This document shows, piece after piece, positions 44,679-53,460 of a DNA stretch of 64,000 nucleotides. Each line of letters starts with the position of its first letter. Positions within the stretch are counted from its first letter, which is position 1. The DNA comes from Acinetobacter portensis (GTDB lineage Bacteria > Pseudomonadota > Gammaproteobacteria > Pseudomonadales > Moraxellaceae), in the NCBI RefSeq assembly GCF_023158935.1, contig NZ_CP096120.1:558001-622000 (forward strand). Reading direction: 5' to 3'. A model generated the notes under the pieces. The model saw nothing but the letters and a program-made list of their open reading frames with translations. It searched no databases and was not told the origin of the DNA. Both the position numbers and the translations under genes were made by a program.

Positions 44679-45779
44679 TAGGACTTACGCATTGACGGAT
44701 TCAAAAAAGTATTAAAATACTTTATAAAGTATCTGTGATCAGACGAATTAAACATGCTTCTACAGCAACTTGTACATTACCCATTTATATGGGCTTTCTC
44801 ATGACAGAACCGAACTCTATTAGCTGCACACAACTTGCCGAGACTTATAATATCTCGCATGATAGTGTAAATCGCTTTCTAGAGCGTGAAGACTACACAC
44901 CTCACGACCTATATCAAGAATCAATTCAACATATTGATAATAATAAACTTATAGTCAGTATTGATGATACTGTTTTAGATAAACCATATAGTCAACATAT
45001 GGACTTGGTTAGCTATTTTTGGTCAGGCAAACACCACCGATCCGTCAAGGGTATTAATCTCATTACCTTGTATGCGACAGATCAAAATGGTCAAAATATT
45101 CCAATTAATTTCCGAATTTATGACAAATCTGAAAGTAAAACCAAGAATGATTACTTTATGGATATGTTAAGTGAAGTACTCAGTTGGGGTGCAAAGATTC
45201 AATTTATTACAGGTGATAGTTGGTATTCATCGACTGGAAATCTAAAAACCATAAGAAAATATGGTATTCGATTTATGTTTGGTATCGACTGTAACCGTAA
45301 GGTTTCCCCAGAAAAAGGACAATGGTTTCAACTGCGTTTATTGCCAGATTTCCATCAGGGTCAAGTGATCTGGCTCAAAGATTTTGGCTTTGTACAATTA
45401 TTTAAGACTCAGTTAAAAGAACAGCAGAGGTTTTATATTGTGCATCAAGATGAAGATGATTTATTGTCCTTTGAGGGTTTTCATGAATTACATTCAAGTC
45501 ATTGGAAAATAGAGCAATATCACCGGGTGATTAAACAGGTTTGTCATATTGAAAAGTTTCAAGTAAGACGATCTAAACTGATTTTGAATCATATTTTTTC
45601 AGCCTTGATGGCCTACGTTGAGATACAAAAGAACCAGTTTGAGCGGATCTTTGAAAATGTATATCGTTGGCAGAAGAAATTATTTAGACCAGTTATCAAA
45701 AACTTCATTGATGACTTTATTCTCGATAAAAATCATCTGCTACCACAGAGAATCTATAAATAATAGTGCGTAAGTCCTA
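44679..45779 (+). mobile_element. IS701-family element, ISAba11-like (1101 bp)
   Basis: Perfect 13-bp inverted repeats TAGGACTTACGCA / TGCGTAAGTCCTA bound 1101 bp, flanked by 5-bp AAAAA repeats. Length, repeat size and duplication size agree with what I recall for ISAba11. It carries one transposase gene reading toward eptA. It ends 11 bp before a PmrA-box-like repeat. Confidence 0.9.
44735..45763 (+). CDS. IS701-family transposase
   Basis: 342 residues with a GTG start (MIRRIKHASTATCTLPIYMGFL); an internal ATG at codon 19 is an alternative. DDE core: VSIDDTVLDKPYSQHMD (first Asp), FITGDSWYSSTGNL (second Asp) and SSHWKIEQYHRVIKQVCHIEKFQVR (Glu). DSVNRFLE looks like the HTH recognition helix. 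Full length. Confidence 0.92.
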   Translation: MIRRIKHASTATCTLPIYMGFLMTEPNSISCTQLAETYNISHDSVNRFLEREDYTPHDLYQESIQHIDNNKLIVSIDDTVLDKPYSQHMDLVSYFWSGKHHRSVKGINLITLYATDQNGQNIPINFRIYDKSESKTKNDYFMDMLSEVLSWGAKIQFITGDSWYSSTGNLKTIRKYGIRFMFGIDCNRKVSPEKGQWFQLRLLPDFHQGQVIWLKDFGFVQLFKTQLKEQQRFYIVHQDEDDLLSFEGFHELHSSHWKIEQYHRVIKQVCHIEKFQVRRSKLILNHIFSALMAYVEIQKNQFERIFENVYRWQKKLFRPVIKNFIDDFILDKNHLLPQRIYK

Positions 45780-45790
45780 AAAAATTCTAA

Positions 45791-45807
45791 TTTAAGTATT
45801 TTTTAAG
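45791..45807 (+). promoter_or_regulatory. PmrA-box-like direct repeat upstream of eptA
   Basis: TTTAAG-TATTT-TTTAAG, two half-sites with 5-nt spacing, the layout of PmrA boxes (YTTAAK-N5-YTTAAK in enterics; a similar HTTAAD-N5-HTTAAD motif is reported for Acinetobacter). A further CTTAAG is at 45821-45826. It lies between the IS end and eptA, so PmrA control probably survives the insertion. Confidence 0.65.
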
Positions 45808-45856
45808 TTTTAAATTTTACCTTAAGTCATTGGATTTTCCCTTTGATAAAATTTTT

Positions 45857-47533
45857 ATGCAAAATTTAAAAGCAAAATTAAGCCAGCTAAGAAATAAAAT
45901 TAAGCCTATTAGCTTAGGTCAATTCAATTTATTGATCGCTTTATGGCTTGGTATTATTCTAAATATTGGATTTTATGAAAAAGTAAATGAACTCACGCCA
46001 TATCAAGGTTTTAAAGCTGGTCTTTTTATTACAGCAACAATTTGTATTGTCATCGCTTTTTATAATCTTGTCATGCAACTTTTTGCTTGGAAGTGGACTG
46101 CAAAAGTATTCGCAATAATTTTAATTGTTATTGGTGGATTTAGTTCATATTTCGTGAATAGCTTGGGAATAATAATAACTTCAGACCAAGTTCAAAATAT
46201 GATGCAAACTGACATAAAAGAAGTAAATGACTTACTTTCACCACAGCTTTTAACTTGGATGTCTGGTGCAATTGTTTTGCCAGTTTTTGCTATCTTACTT
46301 GTCCGCTTAAAAGATGAAGCTGCACTTAAAATGCTATTAAAGAAAGCTGTTTATAGTTTTGCATCTTTAGCTATTATCGGTGGATTATTATTTAGTTTTT
46401 ATGTCGATTTTGCAGCAATCTTTCGCGAGCATCGTGACCTAAAAGGAATGATTTCACCGCAGAATGCAATTGCCTCTACAACATCATATTTTCATAAAAA
46501 AGCACCTAAAAAGAACTTACCATTACTAACTTATGGCGATGATGCACATTTGGTTGAAAAAATAGGTAGTTTAAATACACCTAAACTGATGGTGTTAGTG
46601 GTTGGTGAAACAGCACGTGCAGAAAGCTTTTTATTAAATGGTTATTCAAAAAATACAAATCCAAAGCTATCTAAACAAGACATTATTAATTTTAGTCAGG
46701 TGAGTTCTTGCGGTACAGCAACAGCTGTTTCAGTACCTTGTATGTTTTCTGGTATGCCAAGAGATGCTTATGATGAAGAACTTGCAAGTCACCGTGAGGG
46801 ATTATTAGATATTGCTCAACGAGCAGGATACAAGGTGACTTGGATAGATAATAACTCTGGTTGTAAAGGCGCATGTGATCGAGTTGAAGAATTTGAAATA
46901 CCTAAAGAATTAAAGCAAAAGTGGTGTGATAACTCGGGTGAATGTTTAGATGGAATTTTGGTTGATAGCTTAAAGCTGTACTTAGGAAAAATTCCTGATA
47001 AAGATAAAGCACCACGTTTAATTGTATTGCATCAAATGGGTAGTCATGGTCCTGCATACTTTAAGCGCTCAACAGATGAGTTTAAAAATTTCAAACCAAC
47101 ATGCGATACAAATGCCATTCAAGGATGTAGTCAAGAAGCTTTAATTAACTCTTATGACAATACAATTTTATATACAGATCATGTATTAAGTGAATTAATT
47201 GATACCTTAAAACAGGATACAAAATATCAAACAGGTTTCTGGTATTTGTCAGATCATGGTGAATCTACAGGTGAAAAGGGGCTATATTTGCATGGTGCTC
47301 CTTATGCAATTGCACCAAGTCAGCAAACCCATGTTCCAATGTTAATGTGGTTTTCACCTCAATGGAAACAATCAATTTCGCATGAATTGGATTGTTTGAA
47401 TCAACGAAAAAATCAACAATTTAGTCAAGATAATTTATTTCCATCAATGTTATCTTTACTTGGAATTAACACAAAAGTGTTAGATTCAAAGCTGAATATG
47501 TTTAATCAATGTAATGCCAAAACACGAGCATAA
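45857..47533 (+). CDS. eptA: Phosphoethanolamine--lipid A transferase EptA/PmrC
   Basis: Inner-membrane enzyme that transfers phosphoethanolamine to lipid A phosphates, lowering polymyxin binding. 558 residues from the ATG at 45857; a TTG at 45830 would add nine (MDFPFDKIF). Five N-terminal membrane helices precede a periplasmic sulfatase-fold domain: metal-binding Glu in VVGETARAES, nucleophilic Thr in SCGTATAVSVPCMFSG, YLSDHGESTGEKGLYLHG metal ligands. Paired cysteines in NNSGCKGACDRV and TCDTNAIQGCSQ suit disulfides. First gene of eptA-pmrA-pmrB, 3 nt before pmrA. Confidence 0.95.
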   Translation: MQNLKAKLSQLRNKIKPISLGQFNLLIALWLGIILNIGFYEKVNELTPYQGFKAGLFITATICIVIAFYNLVMQLFAWKWTAKVFAIILIVIGGFSSYFVNSLGIIITSDQVQNMMQTDIKEVNDLLSPQLLTWMSGAIVLPVFAILLVRLKDEAALKMLLKKAVYSFASLAIIGGLLFSFYVDFAAIFREHRDLKGMISPQNAIASTTSYFHKKAPKKNLPLLTYGDDAHLVEKIGSLNTPKLMVLVVGETARAESFLLNGYSKNTNPKLSKQDIINFSQVSSCGTATAVSVPCMFSGMPRDAYDEELASHREGLLDIAQRAGYKVTWIDNNSGCKGACDRVEEFEIPKELKQKWCDNSGECLDGILVDSLKLYLGKIPDKDKAPRLIVLHQMGSHGPAYFKRSTDEFKNFKPTCDTNAIQGCSQEALINSYDNTILYTDHVLSELIDTLKQDTKYQTGFWYLSDHGESTGEKGLYLHGAPYAIAPSQQTHVPMLMWFSPQWKQSISHELDCLNQRKNQQFSQDNLFPSMLSLLGINTKVLDSKLNMFNQCNAKTRA

Positions 47534-47536
47534 ATT

Positions 47537-48214
47537 ATGAGTAAAGTTCTCATTATTGAAGATGATTTTATGATTGCAGAATCCACTCAAACTTTATTGA
47601 AATATCATGGATATGAAGTGGAGTGGGTGAATAATGGTTTAGAAGGATTGCGCTGTCTGCAACAGAGTCAATTTGATATAGTTTTGCTTGATTTGGGCTT
47701 ACCTATGATGGATGGTATGCAGGTTTTGAAGCAGATACGCCAAAATTATGCACATTTGCCTGTACTTATAATCTCTGCAAGAGATCAGTTGCAAAATCGT
47801 GTAGATGGTTTAAATCAAGGCGCGGATGATTACTTAATTAAACCTTATGAATTTGATGAATTACTAGCCAGAATTTATGCATTATTACGCCGTGCAGGTG
47901 GACAAAACTCAAAGTTTGAAAATACTAATATTATAAAATATGGCGATTTAATTTTAGATATTGAACAACATATAGTGAAATTTAAAGGTGAATATATTGA
48001 CCTGTCTAATAGAGAGTGGGCAATTCTTTTACCTTTAGTTAGCCATCCAAATAAAATTTTTTCAAAAAGTAATTTAGAAGATAAGTTATATGATTTCGAT
48101 ACAGAAATTAATAGTAATACGATAGAAGTTTATATTCATCATTTACGTAATAAGTTGGGTAAAGACTTTATTCGTACGATACGTGGTTTAGGCTACAGAC
48201 TTGGCCAACTTTAG
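47537..48214 (+). CDS. pmrA: Response regulator PmrA
   Basis: OmpR-family regulator activating eptA. 225 residues: receiver with Asp9/Asp10, phospho-acceptor Asp52 (IVLLDLGLPMMDG) and KPYEFDELLARI; C-terminal winged helix (NTIEVYIHHLRNKLGKDFIRTIRGLGYRL). It lies between eptA and pmrB in one operon. Codon for Pro102 region (INKPYEF-like) looks standard; resistance substitutions cannot be judged without a wild-type reference of the same species. Confidence 0.94.
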   Translation: MSKVLIIEDDFMIAESTQTLLKYHGYEVEWVNNGLEGLRCLQQSQFDIVLLDLGLPMMDGMQVLKQIRQNYAHLPVLIISARDQLQNRVDGLNQGADDYLIKPYEFDELLARIYALLRRAGGQNSKFENTNIIKYGDLILDIEQHIVKFKGEYIDLSNREWAILLPLVSHPNKIFSKSNLEDKLYDFDTEINSNTIEVYIHHLRNKLGKDFIRTIRGLGYRLGQL

Positions 48215-48223
48215 GACACTTAA

Positions 48224-49561
48224 ATGAAGGCTCATTACTCTTTAAAAAAACGCCTGATAATTTATGTTTCCATATTTAGTGTGGTATTAGGCTGCTTACT
48301 TATTTTTTCTGCGTATCGAATTGCACTTGAAGAAATTGATGAAATTTTAGATGCTCAGATGCAAAATTTGGCAGAACGTGTAGCAGACCATCAGCCTCAG
48401 CCAGCACGAAGTGATTTTGATGCACATGAGCGTTATCACGAAGAAGATTTATTTGTTGATGTTTGGGCTTATGATCAACAAGATCACTTAAATGATGAAT
48501 TAAATTTATTGGTAGCACCAGTTAAGAAAAAGGGCTTCTATTCACATAATACAATACATGATGAGTGGCACACATATGTGCTTCCATCTGAAAAATATCA
48601 AATTCAGGTAAGTCAACAAAACTCAGTTCGTAAGAGCTTAGCTTTTGAGTTGGCGCTAAATATGTTTATTCCATATGTGCTATTTTTACCTTTTGCATTA
48701 TGGAGCTTAATTTGGGTTATTCGTAGGAACTTAAAGCCTTTAGATGATTTTAAAGATGAATTAATAAAGCGAGGTGCATACGAATTAAAACCTATTCAAG
48801 CGAATCAATATCCTGAAGAAATTACCCCAACCATTCAAGAAATGAACCATCTTTTTGAAAGAATTTTATCTTCACAACAAGAACAAAAACAGTTTACAGC
48901 AGATGCTGCACACGAGCTTAGAACACCAATTACAGCATTGAATTTACAAACTAAAATTTTATTGCAACAGTTTCCAAATGATCCTGCAATTAAAAATTTA
49001 AGTAAAGGTTTGGTACGTGTTCAGCATTTGGTGAGTCAGTTATTGAGTTTAGCAAAACAGGATTCATCTGTTTATAATGAAGAAGCACAATTATTTGATT
49101 TAAATCAGTTAACAGTCGGTTGTGTGGAACAGTTAATTCAGTTTGCATTACAAAAAGAAATAGACTTAGGAATGGATGAACAGCAAAAAATTGAGCTGTT
49201 TACACAAGAATACGCTGTGCATTCTATCATTTATAATTTAATTGATAATGCGATTAAATATACACCTGAAAAGGGCATTATTAATGTTTCTATTTCACGA
49301 GAGAATAGCCGAGCCGTTATTATAGTAGAGGATAGTGGTTCAGGAATTGATGTTTCGCAATTTGATAATATTAAAAAGCGTTTTTATCGCATACATAATC
49401 ATAATGAAATTGGCAGTGGTTTAGGCTTATCTATTGTAGACAAAGCCATTCAACACTTGCGGGGAAGTTTAGAATTTTCAAAGAGCGAAAATTTGGGTGG
49501 TCTAAAAGTAACTGTAAAACTACCAATTATGAAACATAATTTAATTCACGCTGATTATTAA
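48224..49561 (+). CDS. pmrB: Sensor histidine kinase PmrB
   Basis: 445-residue sensor for cationic peptides, metals and low pH, phosphorylating PmrA. TM1 (IYVSIFSVVLGCLLIFSAY), periplasmic domain with acidic/histidine-rich stretches (DAHERYHEEDLFVDVW), TM2 (FIPYVLFLPFALWSLIWVI), HAMP, H-box DAAHELRTPITALNLQTKI, N-box IYNLIDNAIKYTPEKG, G-boxes DSGSGID and GSGLGLSIVD. The 3' end overlaps the converging kinase-like gene by 35 bp. Confidence 0.94.
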   Translation: MKAHYSLKKRLIIYVSIFSVVLGCLLIFSAYRIALEEIDEILDAQMQNLAERVADHQPQPARSDFDAHERYHEEDLFVDVWAYDQQDHLNDELNLLVAPVKKKGFYSHNTIHDEWHTYVLPSEKYQIQVSQQNSVRKSLAFELALNMFIPYVLFLPFALWSLIWVIRRNLKPLDDFKDELIKRGAYELKPIQANQYPEEITPTIQEMNHLFERILSSQQEQKQFTADAAHELRTPITALNLQTKILLQQFPNDPAIKNLSKGLVRVQHLVSQLLSLAKQDSSVYNEEAQLFDLNQLTVGCVEQLIQFALQKEIDLGMDEQQKIELFTQEYAVHSIIYNLIDNAIKYTPEKGIINVSISRENSRAVIIVEDSGSGIDVSQFDNIKKRFYRIHNHNEIGSGLGLSIVDKAIQHLRGSLEFSKSENLGGLKVTVKLPIMKHNLIHADY

Positions 49562-50336
49562 GCATTTTAAGTATGGAAATACACTTTGTAAGCCGTTTTC
49601 CATCGTTTCCTAATTTTTCCGGTTTTAGTTTAAGTAACCATGTGATTTTGCGCCCAACACGACAAATATCATTAAATACATCTGGATTGGATTTAAGTGT
49701 ATTAACAAGTAGTTTAGAGGCTTGATTAAGTTCATGCTCTTCAAAGCGGTGAGTGGTAGAAAAAATAAAACATAGCCAATCACGAGTATGACAATCTTTT
49801 AAACTTAAATATTGACCAGGATCAGTTTCAAAATCAATGAATGAAAATTCTTGATCTGTGCCCACTAAAATATTTCGAGCAAAGGCTTCACTTAAATAAC
49901 TATTTTTCTGATGGATGTTTTCAAGAGCTTTAATAGCCTTGCTAAATAATGTTAAGCGTTGTTCTGATGTTTCTTGGATTGAAAGCGCATGTTCAAGTTG
50001 AGTTACAGGCTCTCCATTTGGAGATGCATCTTTTAATATAAAAGCATTATTTTGATGTGCAAGAATGTCTGGAACATGAATATCTAATTTTTTTAATGTT
50101 TTAATGCGGCTAATTTCACAAGCAATTGCTTCTTCACCACCATGATTCGGTACAGGTGCAAGCATGCTTAAGCCAAGCAATTTTGAAAACCATTGTAAGG
50201 GAAGGTATATCCACGTTGAGTGGCGTTGAGATGCTTTTTTAAGCCAAATTTTTTGATGATTAATTATATAAGATTGAACAGAATTTTCTTGTTCTGAAGC
50301 ATGTTCTTTTAAAAAATTAGCATAAATTCTAAGCAC
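49527..50336 (-). CDS. Kinase-fold (RIO/LPS-kinase-like) protein
   Basis: 269 residues. Kinase-like elements seen: KIWLKKASQRH near the N-terminus, an Asn in FARNILVGTDQEFSFIDFETDP resembling the catalytic-loop/DFG region of small LPS-core or BUD32-like kinases. A short hydrophobic segment (WIYLPLQWFSKLLGLSMLAPV) suggests membrane association. Next to pmrCAB and a PAP2 phosphatase, it may act on LPS or a lipid-linked substrate; this is inferred. Homologues are often mislabelled as protein phosphatases. Its last 35 bp overlap pmrB on the other strand. Confidence 0.6.
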   Translation of the reverse strand: MLRIYANFLKEHASEQENSVQSYIINHQKIWLKKASQRHSTWIYLPLQWFSKLLGLSMLAPVPNHGGEEAIACEISRIKTLKKLDIHVPDILAHQNNAFILKDASPNGEPVTQLEHALSIQETSEQRLTLFSKAIKALENIHQKNSYLSEAFARNILVGTDQEFSFIDFETDPGQYLSLKDCHTRDWLCFIFSTTHRFEEHELNQASKLLVNTLKSNPDVFNDICRVGRKITWLLKLKPEKLGNDGKRLTKCISILKMLNNQRELNYVS

Positions 50337-50418
50337 TATTTTACCAATGTAAATTAAATTGAACTATATTTTAACTAAATTCAATTAATGGGTCATGGAA
50401 AGCTACAAATATCATCAT

Positions 50419-51093
50419 TTAAGTTTTTAGTAATTTGAATAAATGGATTGAAATATAGCTAATGAAATTGATAAGCCATATAAACCAAGCTGTCCATAAG
50501 TTATGGCTTAAAAAATGTGCGCCACGCATCATTTGAGCCCATCCCATTGCAAAGCCTAAAATAAGCCCTGAAATTAAGAAGAAGTATGCTCGTTTTGAGT
50601 CTGTTTTAAAATACAAAAAATAACCTGTCATTAATGCAAAACCTGTGGATGCATGACCACCAGGAAAGCAATGGCCATCGATTGCGTTAAAATTCCATGT
50701 AGAACCTGTAGCTGTGGGTATCGTCATATCCCAAGGGCAAGCATGTGCTGAATGCGCTTTTATAATGCCTATTAAAATAGTACATAGCATTGAGATAAAA
50801 AAGAAATATGCATAATCGTGACGTAGTGGTTTAAATTTTGGAAACTTAAAAGATGTCACCCATGCAAAAAAATAATAACTGTAAATTAAGATAATAATAT
50901 TTTTAACATACCGATGATTTAAGGTTGCTAAATACCAATTATCTCTTAGAGGGAATTTTCCAAGCACATCTACCCAAGGGGAAATGAGATATAAATCTAA
51001 ACTACCGCCTACAGGGATGTAAAACCACAAAATGGAAAAACTTATAATTAAGATTGCACTTTGTATTAAAAAAAATTGGCTTAGTTCTTTCAT
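50419..51093 (-). CDS. PAP2-family membrane phosphatase
   Basis: 224 residues, six hydrophobic helices. The three PAP2 motifs can be read: KAHSAHACPWD (degenerate motif 1), HCFPGGHAS (motif 2, PxGH) and RGAHFLSHNLWTAW (motif 3, R-x5-H). Proteins of this type remove phosphates from lipids such as undecaprenyl diphosphate or lipid A. Its place after pmrCAB suggests lipid A/LPS remodelling, but the substrate is not proven. Confidence 0.82.
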   Translation of the reverse strand: MKELSQFFLIQSAILIISFSILWFYIPVGGSLDLYLISPWVDVLGKFPLRDNWYLATLNHRYVKNIIILIYSYYFFAWVTSFKFPKFKPLRHDYAYFFFISMLCTILIGIIKAHSAHACPWDMTIPTATGSTWNFNAIDGHCFPGGHASTGFALMTGYFLYFKTDSKRAYFFLISGLILGFAMGWAQMMRGAHFLSHNLWTAWFIWLINFISYISIHLFKLLKT

Positions 51094-51179
51094 AATATAA
51101 ATGAAAATAAATAAGATGAATTAAACAAAACACGCCTTAAAAAAAGCTTAAAAACTCATCAAATATCATAAAAGGTATA

Positions 51180-51211
51180 AAAAAAGCAGATCATTTGATC
51201 TGCTTTTTTAT
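51180..51211 (-). terminator. Terminator of the gltIJKL operon
   Basis: AAAAAGCAGATCA-TT-TGATCTGCTTTTT symmetrical hairpin with T run on the minus strand. Confidence 0.85.
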
Positions 51212-51224
51212 TGTTAAGATTCAA

Positions 51225-51971
51225 TTAGTGAAGAATCTTATCTAAGAACTGTTGAGCACGATCACTACGTTTTGTTGTAAAGAATTCGTCTTTTGTACAG
51301 TCTTCTACAATTTTACCTTGATCCATGAAGATCACACGGTTTGCAACCTGACGAGCAAAGCCCATTTCGTGTGTTACACACATCATGGTCATACCTTCTT
51401 TTGCAAGCTCAACCATTACATCAAGTACTTCATTAATCATTTCAGGATCTAGAGCAGATGTTGGTTCATCGAACAACATTGCAATAGGGTCCATACTTAA
51501 TGCACGTGCAATAGCAACACGTTGCTGTTGACCGCCAGAAAGTTGAGAAGGGAATTTATTTGCATGCGCGCTTAAACCAACGCGGTCTAAGTAAGCTAAG
51601 CCTTTTTTCTTCGCTTCTTCTTCAGATCGACCAAGAACTTTAACTTGAGCAATCGTTAAGTTTTCCGTAATGCTTAGGTGAGGGAACAACTCGAAGTGTT
51701 GGAACACCATACCTACGCGACTACGTAATTTTGTTAAGTCAGTTTTAGGGTCATTAATGGAAATACCATCTACCGTAATTTGACCTTGTTGAAATGGTTC
51801 TAAGCCATTTACTGTTTTAATAAGTGTCGATTTACCTGAGCCAGATGGACCACAAACAACAACCACTTCACCTTGACGAATTTGTGTTGTGCAATCAGTA
51901 AGTACCTGAAAGTCTTTGTTGTACCACTTGCTCACATTTTGGAGGTCAATCATTACTTTACTATCTGTCAT
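51225..51971 (-). CDS. gltL: Glutamate/aspartate ABC transporter ATPase GltL
   Basis: 248-residue polar amino acid ABC ATPase. Walker A GPSGSGKST, Q-loop FQHFELFPHLS, signature LSGGQQQRVAIARAL, Walker B MLFDEPTSALDP, His-switch CVTHEMGF. Start overlaps the gltK stop by 4 bp (ATGA). Last gene of a gltI-gltJ-gltK-gltL operon. Confidence 0.92.
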   Translation of the reverse strand: MTDSKVMIDLQNVSKWYNKDFQVLTDCTTQIRQGEVVVVCGPSGSGKSTLIKTVNGLEPFQQGQITVDGISINDPKTDLTKLRSRVGMVFQHFELFPHLSITENLTIAQVKVLGRSEEEAKKKGLAYLDRVGLSAHANKFPSQLSGGQQQRVAIARALSMDPIAMLFDEPTSALDPEMINEVLDVMVELAKEGMTMMCVTHEMGFARQVANRVIFMDQGKIVEDCTKDEFFTTKRSDRAQQFLDKILH

Positions 51972-52651
51972 ACACTTAACCTCCTTTGTAATTTTTTAAC
52001 GGCATAAGTTGCGATCATACTTACAGTGAAATATACCAAGCCCGCGAATAGAATATATTGCGTAAGTAGTGCCATAAGGTCACCACGGACATAGTTTGTG
52101 CGGAAGAAATCAAGCAAGCCGATGGCATAAACCATGGTCGAATCTTGGAATAAAATAATGGTTTGCTGTAAAAGCAAAGGCGTCATTTTACGGAATGCTT
52201 GAGGGAGAATAATGAGTCGCATAGATTGACCGTAAGTCATACCTAATGCTTGAGCTGCTGCTGTTTGCCCACGTGGGATAGATTGAATACCTGCACGGAC
52301 AATTTCAGAGAAATAAGCAGCTTCAAAGAGCATGAATGCAACAATACTTGAAACCAAAGCAGTATCGATGGTTAAGTAATTTCCAGTGATTGCGGTATAT
52401 AAAAATGGAACCGCAAAATAGAACCACATCAATACTAAAAGTAATGGAATCGAGCGGAATAAATTGACATAACTTTGTGCAATAACATTCAAAATCTTAT
52501 TAGATGATAAACGCATTAACGCAAGGATTGTACCAATCGCGATACCACCAATTGTTGCAATTACAACAACTTTTAGTGTGATTGAAAAACCATGCCACAA
52601 AGCTGGTGCTGATAATTGAAGGTCAGTGAAAAATGCAGTGAGCCATTCCAT
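51968..52651 (-). CDS. gltK: Glutamate/aspartate ABC permease GltK
   Basis: 227-residue HisM-family permease with about five helices and the EAA loop (EIVRAGIQSIPRGQTAAAQALGM). Its start touches the gltJ stop. Pairs with GltJ to form the membrane channel of the transporter. Confidence 0.9.
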   Translation of the reverse strand: MEWLTAFFTDLQLSAPALWHGFSITLKVVVIATIGGIAIGTILALMRLSSNKILNVIAQSYVNLFRSIPLLLVLMWFYFAVPFLYTAITGNYLTIDTALVSSIVAFMLFEAAYFSEIVRAGIQSIPRGQTAAAQALGMTYGQSMRLIILPQAFRKMTPLLLQQTIILFQDSTMVYAIGLLDFFRTNYVRGDLMALLTQYILFAGLVYFTVSMIATYAVKKLQRRLSV

Positions 52652-53394
52652 TATTTATCTCCTGCAATTAGACCAGGAACACGCAAACGCTTTTCAAGCA
52701 TCAACATTCCCTTAAGTAGGCAAACGTTAATCACAATGAAAATGATGGTGATAAAGGTATAAATTTCGATGGTATTTTGAGTGTATTCACTGATAGTTTT
52801 CATTTGTGAAATAATTTCAGATACACCAACCAAAGACGCAACCGATGTATTTTTTACACAGTTTGTAAGTTCAGAACTTAGCGGCGGTAAAATAGTACGA
52901 AACGATTGAGGGAGAATAACGTAGCGATACAACTGGAATGTGCTAAAGCCCATTGCATAACCAGCATTGATTTGACCTTGCGGTAGAGCTTCAATACCTG
53001 TACGCACTTGTTCGCAAACACGAGCAGCAGTAAATAAACCAAGACCAATACTTGCAGAAATAAGGGCAGTTGTATTTGCACCTAAATCTGTAATCCACCA
53101 TGAGTGAATTGGGCCTGGTAAGAAATTTGGTACGACATAGAACCAAATAAATAATTGTATTAGCAAGGGTACGTTACGGAAAATCGTAACATAAGCTGAA
53201 CCGATATTTCGTGCAGTTTTATTGGGTAAAGTACGCATAATCCCTAAGATGCTTCCAAGCACCATAGCAATAGACCATGCAACAATAGCAATCACAAACA
53301 ACCAGCCAAGTCCTGTAAGAACCCAATCTAGGTAGGTTGTGCTACCAATGCCAGTGGACTGAAATAAAACTCCCCAGTTCCAACTATAATTCAT
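52651..53394 (-). CDS. gltJ: Glutamate/aspartate ABC permease GltJ
   Basis: 247 residues, opening MNYSWNWGVLFQSTGIGSTTYLDWVLTGLGWL as in E. coli GltJ, with the EAA loop EQVRTGIEALPQGQINAGYAMGFS. Five membrane helices. Located 66 nt after gltI. Confidence 0.92.
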   Translation of the reverse strand: MNYSWNWGVLFQSTGIGSTTYLDWVLTGLGWLFVIAIVAWSIAMVLGSILGIMRTLPNKTARNIGSAYVTIFRNVPLLIQLFIWFYVVPNFLPGPIHSWWITDLGANTTALISASIGLGLFTAARVCEQVRTGIEALPQGQINAGYAMGFSTFQLYRYVILPQSFRTILPPLSSELTNCVKNTSVASLVGVSEIISQMKTISEYTQNTIEIYTFITIIFIVINVCLLKGMLMLEKRLRVPGLIAGDK

Positions 53395-53460
53395 AGTGAC
53401 TCCGAAAATAGTCAGGCAAAATAGAATTTTGCCTGACGTATTTATTTATTATTTTAAAGC

